Shown here piece by piece: positions 28,207 to 36,745 of a DNA stretch of 64,000 bases. Positions within the stretch are counted from its first letter, which is position 1. Every line of letters starts with the position of its first letter. This DNA is from Bradyrhizobium xenonodulans (lineage in GTDB: Bacteria > Pseudomonadota > Alphaproteobacteria > Rhizobiales > Xanthobacteraceae). Under the pieces are notes generated by a model that saw only the letters and a program-made list of their open reading frames with translations, was not told where the DNA came from and searched no databases. A program made the translations under genes and the position numbers. Location of the stretch: assembly GCF_027594865.1 (NCBI RefSeq), contig NZ_CP089391.1, forward strand, positions 6,354,501 to 6,418,500. Direction: 5' to 3'.

Positions 28207-28650
28207 ATGGTGATGGTGGAGGTCCACGTGGCAGCCTACTCGCTTAGTATTGTCGGAGTGCTTGTTCTTTGCCTCGCGTCAATTCTGCTGGCGATCTATT
28301 CGGGATCGTCCAAAGGCAGAGCGGGGGCACTCTCCGGACCTGTTTTTCCGGCGGATGACGATAATCTTTTGTACCGCATCGATCGCGTTCACATGAACAC
28401 GGTGGAGGCACTGACGCCGTTCGTGGTTCCGGCTGTACTGGCTATGATGACGGGAGTTGGACCCGCCACGCTTGCAACCCTCGTCTGGATCTATCTCGCA
28501 ATACGTCTGATCCATGTTGCCGTCTATTTGCGCGGCGGCAACGCCGCCAAAGGCGGCAGCATTAGAACCATTCTCTATGTTTCAGGCGCGCTCGTGACGA
28601 TCGTTCTGATTGCCGTGACGGCGGCCGCAGCTATTCGCTACACGCCCTAG
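28207..28650 (+). CDS. MAPEG-family membrane protein
   Basis: A 147-residue integral membrane protein with four hydrophobic segments (about 10-32, 68-88, 88-108 and 122-142 from the chosen start). The family signature RxxxNTxExL appears as RIDRVHMNTVEALTPFVV. MAPEG proteins include glutathione- and eicosanoid-metabolising enzymes; no substrate can be given. The start is uncertain: GTG 28180 overlaps the preceding gene, ATG 28207 is used here, and GTG 28228 has the best ribosome-binding site (GGTGGAGG). It is third in the arsR operon. Confidence 0.8.
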   Translation: MVMVEVHVAAYSLSIVGVLVLCLASILLAIYSGSSKGRAGALSGPVFPADDDNLLYRIDRVHMNTVEALTPFVVPAVLAMMTGVGPATLATLVWIYLAIRLIHVAVYLRGGNAAKGGSIRTILYVSGALVTIVLIAVTAAAAIRYTP

Positions 28651-28697
28651 CCCTACCAAGCTTACGGTTTCGTCTGTCGACTGTGCTTGCGCATCAA

Positions 28698-29355
28698 CTA
28701 GGACGCGGACTCATTAAGGCGCATCCATAGCCTGATTGACGCGAGTTGAACGAAGGCACGGTAGTTGGCAGCGAGCCTGTCGTAGCGCGTCGCCACCCGT
28801 CGGCATTGTTTGATCCTGTTGTGAATCGCTCGACTTGGTGCGAGCGCGGTAGAGATAGGGACTAAAGCAGATCGGATCGCTGCGATTGCTTTTCGGCGGG
28901 ATGTTAGCCCACGCGTCTTCATGGCAAGCTCCCTGATCCAGTCTGCGTCTTAGCCACGGTCGCCAAGGAGCATTGACCCGGATTTCAGACGAGACAGCAG
29001 TTTTCCGGCAAGTCGAACATCATGGGCCTCACCGGGGCTCAGCGCCAGCCGTACCGGTAGACCATTGCTATCGACCACCGCATGGATTTTGCTCGTCAAA
29101 CCACCACGTGACCTTCCCATCGATTAGCGCTGGTTTCGTGTGATGCAGGCTCCATGCTGATGGACACGGACAATGGAAGTGTCGATCATCTGGACAGCGA
29201 CATCGTGGGCACCGGCAAACGCGTCTATGATGCGGCCCCAGATACCAGCCCGCCGCCAGCGGACGTCGGTCGTTTACCCGAGGAACGCCACGCGGCTTGT
29301 TCAGCAGCATCGGCTTTATGGCAAGCCATTCATAGTCGGCGAGTTCGTAGCGCAT
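28698..29355 (-). pseudogene. IS5-family transposase remnant
   Basis: The N-terminal piece MRYELADYEWLAIKPML...GVPRVNDRR (start near 29355) and the C-terminal piece NRIKQCRRVATRYDRLAANY, then FVQLASIRLWMR (28700-28800), belong to one IS5-type transposase. The middle is split by frameshifts and is shorter than the usual 750-800 bp. I did not find intact terminal repeats. Confidence 0.8.
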
Positions 29356-29562
29356 GATTCGACCCTCGGTTTGGGAGTTTGAATCACGGGGTCGGTCCAA
29401 GCGCAACGCGCTTCTGGCCCGGCCCGGTTCGACGCTCACGGGTAGCAGCGGCTTAATCTGCCGACAGACCCCGTTGAATCCGTCGAAAATGCCCATTGCC
29501 GACATGCCTCCCAGAACTCTGGGCGGTGAAATTGGCGAAGCCGGCTCGACCGTTTCGCAGAG

Positions 29563-30384
29563 CTAACGGCGCGGGGTGGTTGCATGGCTGAGTTCAGATT
29601 CAATCGCGGTTGCGTGCCTACGAAGGCGAGCTACAATCTCCTCGGTGCGTTCGGGCGAGCGCCGTCGCGCTGTTGGAGTTATGGCAAGAGCGCCCGGAGC
29701 TTCGCCACAAGAAGACCGGATCGCCACAGATATGGGGCTTGTGCCAGGAATGAGGGATCGTTCGCGCCCTGCAAAGCCCTTCGATCGGGCCACCGCAACC
29801 TCCTGCAAGATCGCTTCCGTCGATACGCCGTATCGAGAGAAGCGCGATCGGTTCTTGGCGAATACTTCGCGCGCCGCGTCGCTTTGCATGCTGGATAGGA
29901 TCGCGATTCCGGCGTTGGAGAGGCCAAGGGGGCGGCGTTCACCGACATCCCAAGCGAGCGCCTGGATAGGGTAACTTCCCAGCTGCCTTGCGACGCAGAC
30001 CGTCTCAAATCCTACACAGCGTGTGAAAAAGCCAGTGTCACCGAGTTCGCTGACGGCAGCCCGCAGATGAGGACTGACGATGTCCAATAGGGGATCGCGT
30101 ATTCGCCTCGACAGCGCCAGCAATGGCATCTGCTCGCCAATCAGATACCGTTAAGAGCCTTGTCGCCTCTCAGCGATGCCTTCCGCAATCAGGACGCTCA
30201 GTATGCGATGTGTCGTTGGGCGAGTGAGTTCCGCGTGTTTAGAAATTTCGGTGAGTCCCAGGCCAGCCTCGCGGGCAGTCGCCAAGATCCGCAACACAGC
30301 CACTGCTCACTGAATACATTGCGTTCCGCCCGGCATATCGACGGATGCGGCGCCGGTGGTATCGCGAGGGCCACGAGCTGTCAT
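29563..30384 (-). pseudogene. IclR-family regulator with two in-frame stops
   Basis: From ATG 30384 (preceded by GGGG) one continuous frame runs to 29563. The DNA-binding part is AVAVLRILATAREAGLGLTE then ISKHAELTRPTTHRILSVL; the effector-binding part includes LSRRIRDPLLDIVSPHLRAA, GFFTRCVGFETVCVARQLGS and RSKGFAGRERSLIPGTS. A TGA at 30309-30307 (after residue 25) and a TAA at 30153-30151 (after residue 77) interrupt it without any frameshift. The long C-terminal frame from 30129 has no ribosome-binding site of note. It is probably inactive. Confidence 0.85.
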
Positions 30385-30556
30385 GGGAGCCCCAATGTTT
30401 TAGGGCTTCACGGCGGCAATTGTGGCGCTGGTTAGCGCAGCGCAGCTGGATCAATACCTAACTCACGATCGGCACACCGACGCGGCTATGGCTGTCCTGC
30501 GGCAGATCAGGCACGCGTTTGGATTTTAGATAATTCTTTTGGCGCGGAGGAGCGTG

Positions 30557-30790
30557 ATGGACATCTCATGGGCTGATCTCGATAGCGATGAACAGCGCAC
30601 CATGCGATATTGGGAGCCGGACTTTCCATAACTGTGCGACCCCTCTGGCCCTCCTTACGTTAAGCGACTCGGTCTGATCATTGGGTCCCATTTGACGGCT
30701 ACTGGACATGATCTGCGAAGGAATGCCGTTGTGAAGAGTGTTTACCGCTGGCTTTCGTCCCGCGTGAGTGCAGCAAGCCTATCCAATTGA
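30557..30790 (+). pseudogene. Possible decayed small hypothetical gene
   Basis: GGAGGAG precedes ATG 30557, and the frame reads MDISWADLDSDEQRTM before a TAA at 30629. The same frame resumes with KRLGLIIGSHLTATGHDLRR. Both blocks look protein-like, and the segment between them seems out of frame. This is probably a short protein gene damaged by small indels. Confidence 0.3.
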
Positions 30791-30918
30791 CTGGCTACCC
30801 CCGCGAAGCTCCTGGCAATGTTCTTCAAGATGAAGGCGCGATCGGGGGAGATGCCGGGTGCTCGAGAAAGAACTCTATATTCAATTGCGAGTTCTTCGCA
30901 TGTTGCTGCGGTGATCAT
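30742..30918 (-). CDS. 58-residue hypothetical protein
   Basis: ATG 30918 to TAA 30742, just under a 60-codon cut-off. It begins MITAATCEELAIEYRVLSRA and continues with SPDRAFILKNIARSFAGVA, QLDRLAALTRDES. The helical, amphipathic composition is convincing, and I recall similar short proteins in Bradyrhizobium. It lies 14 bases after the DUF4177-like frame on the same strand, so they may be cotranscribed. Confidence 0.5.
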   Translation of the reverse strand: MITAATCEELAIEYRVLSRAPGISPDRAFILKNIARSFAGVASQLDRLAALTRDESQR

Positions 30919-30932
30919 GTTGGCTTGTGCTC

Positions 30933-31067
30933 TCAGTTTGAATTTTGCTTGAGCCTTTTGAAGTAAGCGTAGAGGTATCCCCTAACAGGCTGTATCGCGA
31001 CCAGCTCCCAGCCTGCTGCGCCCACCTTATTTAGAGCCGCCTGCACATGATCCACCTTTTGGGCCAT
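30933..31067 (-). CDS. DUF4177-like small protein, perhaps truncated
   Basis: ATG 31067 gives 44 residues with DHVQAALNKVGAAGWELVAI, then QPVRGYLYAYFKR, which is the second half of DUF4177-type proteins. In another frame just upstream the sequence QWEYS resembles the usual N-terminal MWEYK block, so the gene may have lost its start through a frameshift. Function of the family is unknown. Confidence 0.45.
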   Translation of the reverse strand: MAQKVDHVQAALNKVGAAGWELVAIQPVRGYLYAYFKRLKQNSN

Positions 31068-31242
31068 GCTGTAGCTGTCGATGAATATTCCCACTGCAAG
31101 GCCGACTCCTTGCGAAGCTCACCGCCTAGCCCTCCAAGCCCAAAGCCGACGAAATTTCAAACTGAGACACTACCGGAATTCGAGATCCTCAACGCAAAGA
31201 TTAGGTCAAGGTGGGGGCGAATAAGGTCCAGGGGCCGGCGGC

Positions 31243-31465
31243 CTACTTCGGCTTCTCGGCGTGGATGTGGAGGACGTAGAGGGTGTTCTGGAACTCGTCG
31301 ACTACCTCCATCCGCCATCCATGGTCGGCGTTAGCTTTCCGTCGAGGCCTTGGAGTATCTGCCCGGCCGTCACCGTGGCTTCTTTCCAAGCGGCGTGCTT
31401 GTCGGGCAATTCCTCACCGTGGAGGTCTGGCGCTCGTGCGTAATGTGAAAGAAGTATCTCGGCAT
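31243..31465 (-). pseudogene. DUF6894-like small gene with two frameshifts
   Basis: Three frames in order give MPRYFFHITHERQT, then GEELPDKHAAWKEATVTAGQ and ILQGLDGKL, then WRMEVVDEFQNTLYVLHIHA ending EKPK. Together this is a typical short MPRYFFH (DUF6894) protein of about 75 residues. Two small indels, near 31430 and 31325, break it. Confidence 0.6.
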
Positions 31466-31521
31466 ACCCAGTAATGTTGACGAACCGGGTCGCGTTCCCA
31501 GTCCGGGTAGTAAGGGCGGCC

Positions 31522-31608
31522 TCAATGCATCAGGACGTACAGGATGATGCTGGCGACGATGGCTAGCCAGATCAGCGACAAGCGAATGTAGAGGTTGTCG
31601 TGGGACAT
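31522..31608 (-). CDS. 28-residue single-span membrane peptide
   Basis: ATG 31608 to TGA. A polar start MSHDNLYIRL is followed by the hydrophobic SLIWLAIVASIILYVLM. GGGACGA precedes it. Too short for routine calling, it resembles the other single-span peptides in this window. Confidence 0.4.
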   Translation of the reverse strand: MSHDNLYIRLSLIWLAIVASIILYVLMH

Positions 31609-31631
31609 AGCGTCGTCCCGTACCACTTAAG

Positions 31632-31832
31632 CTACTTCGGCGGCTGCAAGCCCGGCGACCGTAGCCACTCGTTCATGTGAGAGCCGGTTTCGGCCTGTCG
31701 TGCCTTCCGTAGCAGCTCCTCGCGAGCCGCCCCAGGTGGAAGCAAATCGGCTTTATCACGTAGGCGGATCGCTTCTTCGGCAAGGCGGACCTCTAGGATG
31801 TCTGTTTGCTTGAACCGACGCCGCTCACTCAT
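31632..31832 (-). CDS. Hypothetical protein, 66 residues
   Basis: ATG 31832 follows GGAGGT at ideal spacing. The protein starts MSERRRFKQTDILEVRLAEE and is helical and charged (AIRLRDKADLLPPGAAREEL, RKARQAE). No domain is named, but the composition resembles a common small rhizobial protein. Confidence 0.65.
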   Translation of the reverse strand: MSERRRFKQTDILEVRLAEEAIRLRDKADLLPPGAAREELLRKARQAETGSHMNEWLRSPGLQPPK

Positions 31833-32136
31833 CGCGCACCTCCGAATACGGGTCCTAGTCCGTGGGGCTCAACGGGGCTGAATCTAAATATGCGGATGCG
31901 GGGCTGTCGGTTCCATAGTCGACACAATTCAAATCAGGCCACTGCGATTTTCAAACTAGGCCCCCGAGGTCGGAAACAGGCCAGCGCCACCCATTTTTAC
32001 CGGCGGTCGACCGCAGGGAGATTTTCTTCAGACGCGCGAAACTAAGGGGGCTGGTCATGCGCCAGCGATAATGAAAAGGTTGTTTATTACGGGCGTTGAG
32101 CAGAACGCAACGACGAGCGCGATGCTGGAAGGGTCC
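31833..32136. other. No supported gene
   Basis: I see no credible gene or clear structural element. The promoter of the minus-strand gene at 31832 must lie in its left part. Confidence 0.35.
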
Positions 32137-32406
32137 TTAGCGTCTGTAATAGCGGTACGGCGGTTCGAAAACGAATGTCGAGCCGTAGCGATACGGCAGG
32201 GGATCATAGCCGATCAAATATGCTGCTCTTATCCGGTAGTGGTTATATCGGACGATTCGGACGGGCCTATATGAGCTGCACGCGCACCGCTGACGAGAGC
32301 TGAAATCGGACGCCTGACTGTGCTGCGTGTTCGTCTGATACGCGGAAGCTGCTTCTGGAAGGGTGCAGAAAGCGCAAAAAGCGAGAAGCGCCAGCAGCCG
32401 AGTCAT
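32137..32406 (-). CDS. Exported Tyr/Arg-rich small protein
   Basis: An 89-residue protein from ATG 32406 (AGGATTT upstream). The signal peptide is MTRLLALLAFCAFCTLPEAA, with cleavage after ASA. The mature part contains CACSSYRP and a Tyr/Arg-rich end (YRYGSTFVFEPPYRYYRR). It is probably a periplasmic or surface protein of unknown role. A longer start at 32427 is possible but unnecessary. Confidence 0.6.
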   Translation of the reverse strand: MTRLLALLAFCAFCTLPEAASAYQTNTQHSQASDFSSRQRCACSSYRPVRIVRYNHYRIRAAYLIGYDPLPYRYGSTFVFEPPYRYYRR

Positions 32407-32567
32407 ATCGACAAATCCTAATGGCAACGGAGCACGCCGCGATAACAGCCGGGAAATACGTAAGTTCCACGGCGGCCAGCGCTGAGTCGCGCCCGCCGCG
32501 CGCGCCGTCGGACGAATTGCGAGGCTTAGCCCCTGCCACGGTGACCCCTTCCCGGCCGAGGGCAGCC

Positions 32568-32771
32568 CTAGTCGGCAGCGGGTTCCAAAAACTCGTTCAC
32601 GAGGCGCAGAGTGATTTGCTTTGGTTCACGCTCTCCTTGCGAAGCGAGCCAGAGAACGCGCTCGGCAACCTCTACCGCAGAGCGGTGCCGCTGACGAGTG
32701 AACGACGGGCTGGAGAGAACTTCATCTAGAACGTCGCGGAGCATATGTATTGTTGATGGGTCGTATGCCAT
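32568..32771 (-). CDS. Small hypothetical protein
   Basis: A 67-residue protein starting MAYDPSTIHMLRDVLDEVL, followed by SAVEVAERVLWLASQGEREP. It is helical, with no signal, and its composition matches a common short rhizobial protein. ATG 32771 is preferred to the longer start at 32825 because the first block looks like a natural N-terminus. Confidence 0.55.
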   Translation of the reverse strand: MAYDPSTIHMLRDVLDEVLSSPSFTRQRHRSAVEVAERVLWLASQGEREPKQITLRLVNEFLEPAAD

Positions 32772-33147
32772 GCGCCAAATATCCTGCTTCCTTGAAACAA
32801 ATTTCGCCGCGGCGAAGACGCGCAAAGGGAAGACAAGTGAAAAAAGCGTTGCCGGGCTCGAAATACGACGTCCCGGCAGCGCCTATTCTCTAACTGAGCG
32901 CTGAAATCCCAGTTGGTCTCAACTAGGCAATGGTCATGCCACAGGTTTGTGACAGTCCCGTCCTCGCCGCCCAATGAAGAGGCCCAGCCCAGGGGAAAAG
33001 CTGGGCACTCGTGGGCTTGTGGAGAAGAGGCCGCCCCTGGTGACGGCTGCTGACAGGAATCGGCTAACTTATCGATGGCGACGGAATCCGGGAGGGCTGG
33101 ACAGTCGCTACCAAGGCAGTGCGGCATAGATCCCGCGCGGCCTTGGC
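32772..33147. other. No supported gene
   Basis: A long minus-strand frame (32726-33151) has a composition unlike protein and is rejected. Nothing else stands out. Confidence 0.3.
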
Positions 33148-33399
33148 TCATTGAGGGCCGCTCAAAAGCCGAACGTAGGTCCCGGACTCGTGCAACTCGA
33201 GCCAGGCGCGCTCGACGGCATGGCTGATGCCGGCGCCGAATTCCGGCCCAGTGGCCTTGAGCGTGTACAGGAACGGCGCGTTGATCTTTTCGATATAGAT
33301 GCGGCCGTCCTGCACCGCGTCGATGCTCTTTGCGATCTCGACCAGCTTGCGCGCCGCGGCTTCTGGGTCGGCGAAGGGACGTTCGACGGTGAGCTTCAT
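33148..33399 (-). CDS. Small hypothetical protein
   Basis: An 83-residue protein starting MKLTVERPFADPEAAARKLV, with EIAKSIDAVQDGRIYIEKIN and FLYTLKATGPEFGAGISHAV. Helix and strand alternate in a way that suggests a compact fold. An AGGG precedes ATG 33399, which is preferred to 33405. Family not recognised. Confidence 0.6.
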   Translation of the reverse strand: MKLTVERPFADPEAAARKLVEIAKSIDAVQDGRIYIEKINAPFLYTLKATGPEFGAGISHAVERAWLELHESGTYVRLLSGPQ

Positions 33400-33550
33400 G
33401 AACAAACCCTAGCGCGATTCGGGCTTGGGAAGATGCTTACTACCGGACGCCATCACCGGAGCCATCGCGATCACCGGAGCCATCGCGGGATGCGTCCTGT
33501 TCCTCGCCTTTATCCAGTGATCGAAGCGGCGTTCCAGAATTAACGTGCAG

Positions 33551-33590
33551 CGCGGACATCAAGCTTAACGGGGGAGTTAAGTTGTCCGCG
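33551..33590. repeat. Long imperfect hairpin in intergenic region
   Basis: CGCGGACA and CTTAAC on the left pair with GTTAAG and TGTCCGCG on the right around a GGGGGA loop. The 40-base palindrome lies in a gap without a gene (33400-33716). It could be a repeat-family hairpin or a binding site. Confidence 0.55.
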
Positions 33591-33716
33591 ATAGAGAGGC
33601 TTCTATTGTGCTCACAACAGTGGCCATCTCTTTAGCGCGTTGCCGGGTGGCCAGGGATTGCCGCAGCATAACTGTGGCGAGCCAGCCCAGCTTAGACCTC
33701 GCCGAGTACCCATCCG

Positions 33717-33902
33717 ATGTGGCGACATTTTCCTTACCGTACCAATGGGCGCGGCCAAATCATTCTGGCTGGGCTCACTCCAGACGAGACTTTCGACTTT
33801 GAGTGGTTAGCCAATCAGATTCACAGAACTCCTGCTGACGAAACACGCTTTCGCTCATTGGCTATGAGGTGCGGTGTGGCGACCCTTCTCTCCGAGAAGT
33901 AA
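33717..33902 (+). CDS. Small hypothetical protein
   Basis: A 61-residue frame whose middle, GQIILAGLTPDETFDFEWLA, looks like a conserved block of short rhizobial proteins. The N-terminus is uncertain and may have been altered. The end overlaps the next frame by 34 bases. Confidence 0.35.
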   Translation: MWRHFPYRTNGRGQIILAGLTPDETFDFEWLANQIHRTPADETRFRSLAMRCGVATLLSEK

Positions 33903-34108
33903 TCTTAGGAGACCGATGTCTCTTGCCAGATTTCATACTGGGCTTTCAGAGCAAGGCCGATAGAAGGATTATCCTAGAACGCGCAACTGCGGATTCCGCA
34001 GCCGAGGCGGTGCGTCGCTTGAAAGCGAAATACCCGGCGCCTGTGTTCAGCTTCGTGTTCATCACCCCGGCCCCCGGCGACAAGCCACCGTCGAAGGATG
34101 GTCGCTGA
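33869..34108 (+). CDS. Small hypothetical protein
   Basis: A 79-residue frame. Residues 20-60 (LPDFILGFQSKADRRIIL, AEAVRRLKAKYPAPVFSFVF) look protein-like. The start is unclear, and the real N-terminus may be nearer residue 18. Confidence 0.35.
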   Translation: MRCGDPSLREVILGDRCLLPDFILGFQSKADRRIILERATADSAAEAVRRLKAKYPAPVFSFVFITPAPGDKPPSKDGR

Positions 34109-34717
34109 CTGCACTGTCCTAAATTGCTCCCGCGAGCGTCCAAATAGGGACAGCACCAGAACAGGGGGGCCTTTGAGGTAGACCGGGGCCGCTCCCGCCC
34201 AATCTCTGAAGCCATTCCGCTCCAGACGCTAATCGACGGTAATGCGTCCCGGTGTGAACAAACCAAACGGCTGCAAAACCTTTGGTTCCAAGCAGCCATG
34301 ATAGTGGTCCGCGATAAGTTATCGGCATGACTTATCATCCGAGCCATTGCGGCCTACGAGCATCCGATAGCCGTGGTGTTTCACACCTCGTGGATGATCC
34401 AAGTCTCTCCCCTGTTGGGACCTGTTGTTTGCCGGCCGCCAACGCTCGGGAAGGCATTACGCATGGCTACAAAATAGAAGCGGAAAAGCGAACCGTTGTA
34501 TCGATTGCTGGTCCTGCCGTGCGCTGCACCCGGCGGCCCGGGCCAGCTAGGAACCAACCACGGCAGGCGCGATTGTTGTGTCAGGAACTCTGACCAGTCT
34601 AACGGAATAGTGAAGTCGCGAGCATTGAGGGCGGCCACAATCAGAGGTATTTCTGAAGAATATTGCTACTCAAGCTGCCCTTTTTCAAGACGATCGTTCT
34701 CTTTTGCGAGGCAAATC
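34109..34717. other. Long gap
   Basis: A minus-strand frame from GTG 34638 begins MAALNARDFTIPLDWSEFL, but its later part is not protein-like and it lacks a ribosome-binding site. No other gene is supported. Confidence 0.3.
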
Positions 34718-34918
34718 ATGGATTTGAAAACAGCCAGGATTGCAGTCGGCATTCGATTCAAGATCAGCAAGCTCGGAAAAATTCGTTGCCCAGAACTGGC
34801 TGGTAAGGTCGGCGTCGTTGTCGACGTAAGCCCCCGCACCACCGGCGTCACCGTTCTGTTCGATGGTGCCCAGCGACCAACGGTTGTGCACAGGGATTAC
34901 ATTAGCCCGGAGATCTGA
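34718..34918 (+). CDS. Small SH3/KOW-like protein
   Basis: A 66-residue protein from ATG 34718 with GAGG upstream. LAGKVGVVVDVSPRTTGVTV then LFDGAQRPTVVHRDYISPE suggests a small beta-barrel of KOW/SH3 type that might bind nucleic acid or protein. It resembles the protein at 715-951. Function unknown. Confidence 0.6.
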   Translation: MDLKTARIAVGIRFKISKLGKIRCPELAGKVGVVVDVSPRTTGVTVLFDGAQRPTVVHRDYISPEI

Positions 34919-35087
34919 TCAGGCGTTACCCCTAACGAGATACCCGTCAAAAGGTTAGGTGGGCGAAGATCATAATCTGCTCTGTGTACAGTCGCAATTT
35001 TGCGACTTCGCAACACTTTCCCTCCAGTTTCCCTGCTCCAACCGGGTTATAATTTCCACCACGGTCACCATGGAGGGGGAAAGGGCC

Positions 35088-35258
35088 ATGGAAATTTTTC
35101 GCGCGGAGAAGATCTGCGTTGTCGAGGACAACTCCACAAGAACCTGCCGTGTCTGCGGCAAGAAAATGAAGCTTGTCCGGGCAGTGGTGGACGCCGAGAG
35201 CGGCGGCATCACGCATATGTTCGAATGCGCGTGCGGAAAGCGCCTCTGGGACGACTGA
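35088..35258 (+). CDS. 56-residue zinc-finger-like protein
   Basis: The start ATG 35088 follows GGAGGGGGAAAGG. CRVCGKKMKLVRA carries a CxxC, and FECACGKRLWDD a CxC near the C-terminus, so one zinc site is likely. A TATAAT lies 35 bases upstream of the start (35048-35053) and may be the -10 box, without a good -35. Confidence 0.6.
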   Translation: MEIFRAEKICVVEDNSTRTCRVCGKKMKLVRAVVDAESGGITHMFECACGKRLWDD

Positions 35259-35573
35259 GGCGCACCGTGGGTTTGGCGATGGGTCTGCGGAGAAGATGCT
35301 GTCCTTGGCGGGCGTCTGAGAGGAACTCCATCACCCGAGGCTGGAACGCCGCCGTCCGTGATAGATTTAAGCGGGCAGCGTTTTTGCGTCTGTCTAACTA
35401 ACTAAGGCTCGCTACTTGGCTCCGGTTCGGATCTCGGAGCTCTGATCAACCAGTGAGGCAGCCGCAATTCGGAGAGCATGTCGAGCACATGGCTCATTTG
35501 CCCTTCGCCTTCAGCCAGTGCCGGCGGATGGCCACCTAGATCGCGCCCATCTTCACACAAATCGCGTAGGCAA
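35259..35573. other. No supported gene
   Basis: A minus-strand frame through 35402-35659 has an odd composition and overlaps the better-supported gene at 35574-35774; I leave it out. Confidence 0.3.
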
Positions 35574-35774
35574 TCACAAATCCCGGCAGAAAAACCACAC
35601 GACGCCGTTGGGTTCGCCATGCGATGCAAACTCCCGGTTTGCGTCCGTCTCACGGCCATGGGGCACGTCTGAAGAGTAGATCTGACTGGGGCGCCTGCGT
35701 CTGGCTGCCATCTTTAGAAGCTGCTTGACGGCGGTTTCCTGCTCGATTGTCGTGGCGTCATCTCGATCGGGCAT
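35574..35774 (-). CDS. Small hypothetical protein
   Basis: A 66-residue frame from ATG 35774 with AGGAGGT ten bases upstream. It reads MPDRDDATTIEQETAVKQLL then KMAARRRRPSQIYSSD: a polar helix and a basic patch. No family is recognised. Confidence 0.45.
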   Translation of the reverse strand: MPDRDDATTIEQETAVKQLLKMAARRRRPSQIYSSDVPHGRETDANREFASHGEPNGVVWFFCRDL

Positions 35775-35934
35775 CCGCGCTCTACCTCCTCGCCTTCCAG
35801 CCGAGTTTCGTCCAGGCTATGCCGCGCTCGGCCCGCTCTGACATCCGCAACAATTGCTGTTTATTGTCGCCATGGCGGGCGAGGCAAAAACGCCAAAATC
35901 GCTTGGGCGAGGACAACTCCAATCATACCTCCCG

Positions 35935-36321
35935 CTATTTTCTGAAACAGGTCAAAAATACCGGCTCGCGGCCGGCTGTCAATTCTAGCAAAAGCTCAAG
36001 CAGGATCGGCACGCTCGCTGTGAGAGCGCAAGAGAAGTGGAAAAGCCCTGGTAATACAAAGGAGAGCGAAATTCCCAGAATCCCATAAGCGCTCAAGCGC
36101 TCGATGACGACCACCCAATCGGCTTCAGCATGTCCCAATGGTGCAGCCCGGCCCGTCAGTCTGATCAGCGTGGCGTACGCGATCAACGTGAGGCACATTC
36201 CCGTCGCAGCCTTGAGACGGTTTTGGGGCATTGCTGGAGCATAGAACATCGCCCATCTGGAAGCTCGAAAAGCCGACGCCATAGTTAAAAAGGAGACTGT
36301 GAAATACTGGCTTTGGCGCAA
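35935..36321 (-). CDS. Small integral membrane protein
   Basis: Up to 128 residues with at least two clear hydrophobic spans (AATGMCLTLIAYATLIRL and AYGILGISLSFVLPGLFHF, followed by SVPILLELLLEL). No family is recognised. ATG 36282 (MASAFRAS) is a reasonable shorter start. Confidence 0.45.
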   Translation of the reverse strand: MRQSQYFTVSFLTMASAFRASRWAMFYAPAMPQNRLKAATGMCLTLIAYATLIRLTGRAAPLGHAEADWVVVIERLSAYGILGISLSFVLPGLFHFSCALTASVPILLELLLELTAGREPVFLTCFRK

Positions 36322-36418
36322 AAGCTTGAGGGCCGTTTCTTTGGGGCTAAGTTGGCAATAACCCCTCGAAGGCCTAAAATCCTAAGTTCCCTCGTCTTGT
36401 GAGTCGGGGAGCTAAGCC

Positions 36419-36490
36419 GTGGGTATTTTCTTACTGTCTTTAGCGGCGTGCATTGTTGGGGTTCTGCTCTTCATTGCATTCTGCCGATAG
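36419..36490 (+). CDS. 23-residue membrane peptide
   Basis: GTG 36419 after GGGGAG. The product is a single hydrophobic helix (GIFLLSLAACIVGVLLFIAF) ending in Cys-Arg. Very short, and supported only by the ribosome-binding site and composition. Confidence 0.3.
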   Translation: MGIFLLSLAACIVGVLLFIAFCR

Positions 36491-36613
36491 GTCCGACAAC
36501 GGACGCAACAGTTGCTTTGAATCCTCAGCTGAAGGCCGAAATTAAGAGTTTCGGCTGGTTGTTTTTGACTGTGCACAGCTGAGCGCGTTCACCTTCCCAG
36601 GACAGAGGTGAAC

Positions 36614-36697
36614 GTGATCACGTGGCTGCTTGTAGTGCTCATCGCAGTCAGCGTAGCGATCTTGATCGCGCACGCGATCGACGCTCTGCGCTCGTGA
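36614..36697 (+). CDS. 27-residue membrane peptide
   Basis: GTG 36614 after AGAGGTG, ending TGA 36697. MITWLLVVLIAVSVAILIAH is one span, followed by AIDALRS. I recall similar tiny proteins in Bradyrhizobium. Confidence 0.45.
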   Translation: MITWLLVVLIAVSVAILIAHAIDALRS

Positions 36698-36745
36698 AAC
36701 AGCTGCTTGACGGAGGTTTCGTGCTCGACTCTGAATCGGTAGCCA

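Noticed and set aside
29563..30384. Programmed readthrough or recoding of the two stops in the IclR gene (and in the integrase)
   Set aside because: No SECIS-like or recoding context was noticed, the stops are of different types, and many neighbouring genes are plainly decaying. Nonsense mutation is simpler.
32726..33151. 141-codon minus-strand frame
   Set aside because: Composition is not protein-like, there is no ribosome-binding site, and it overlaps the better gene at 32568-32771.
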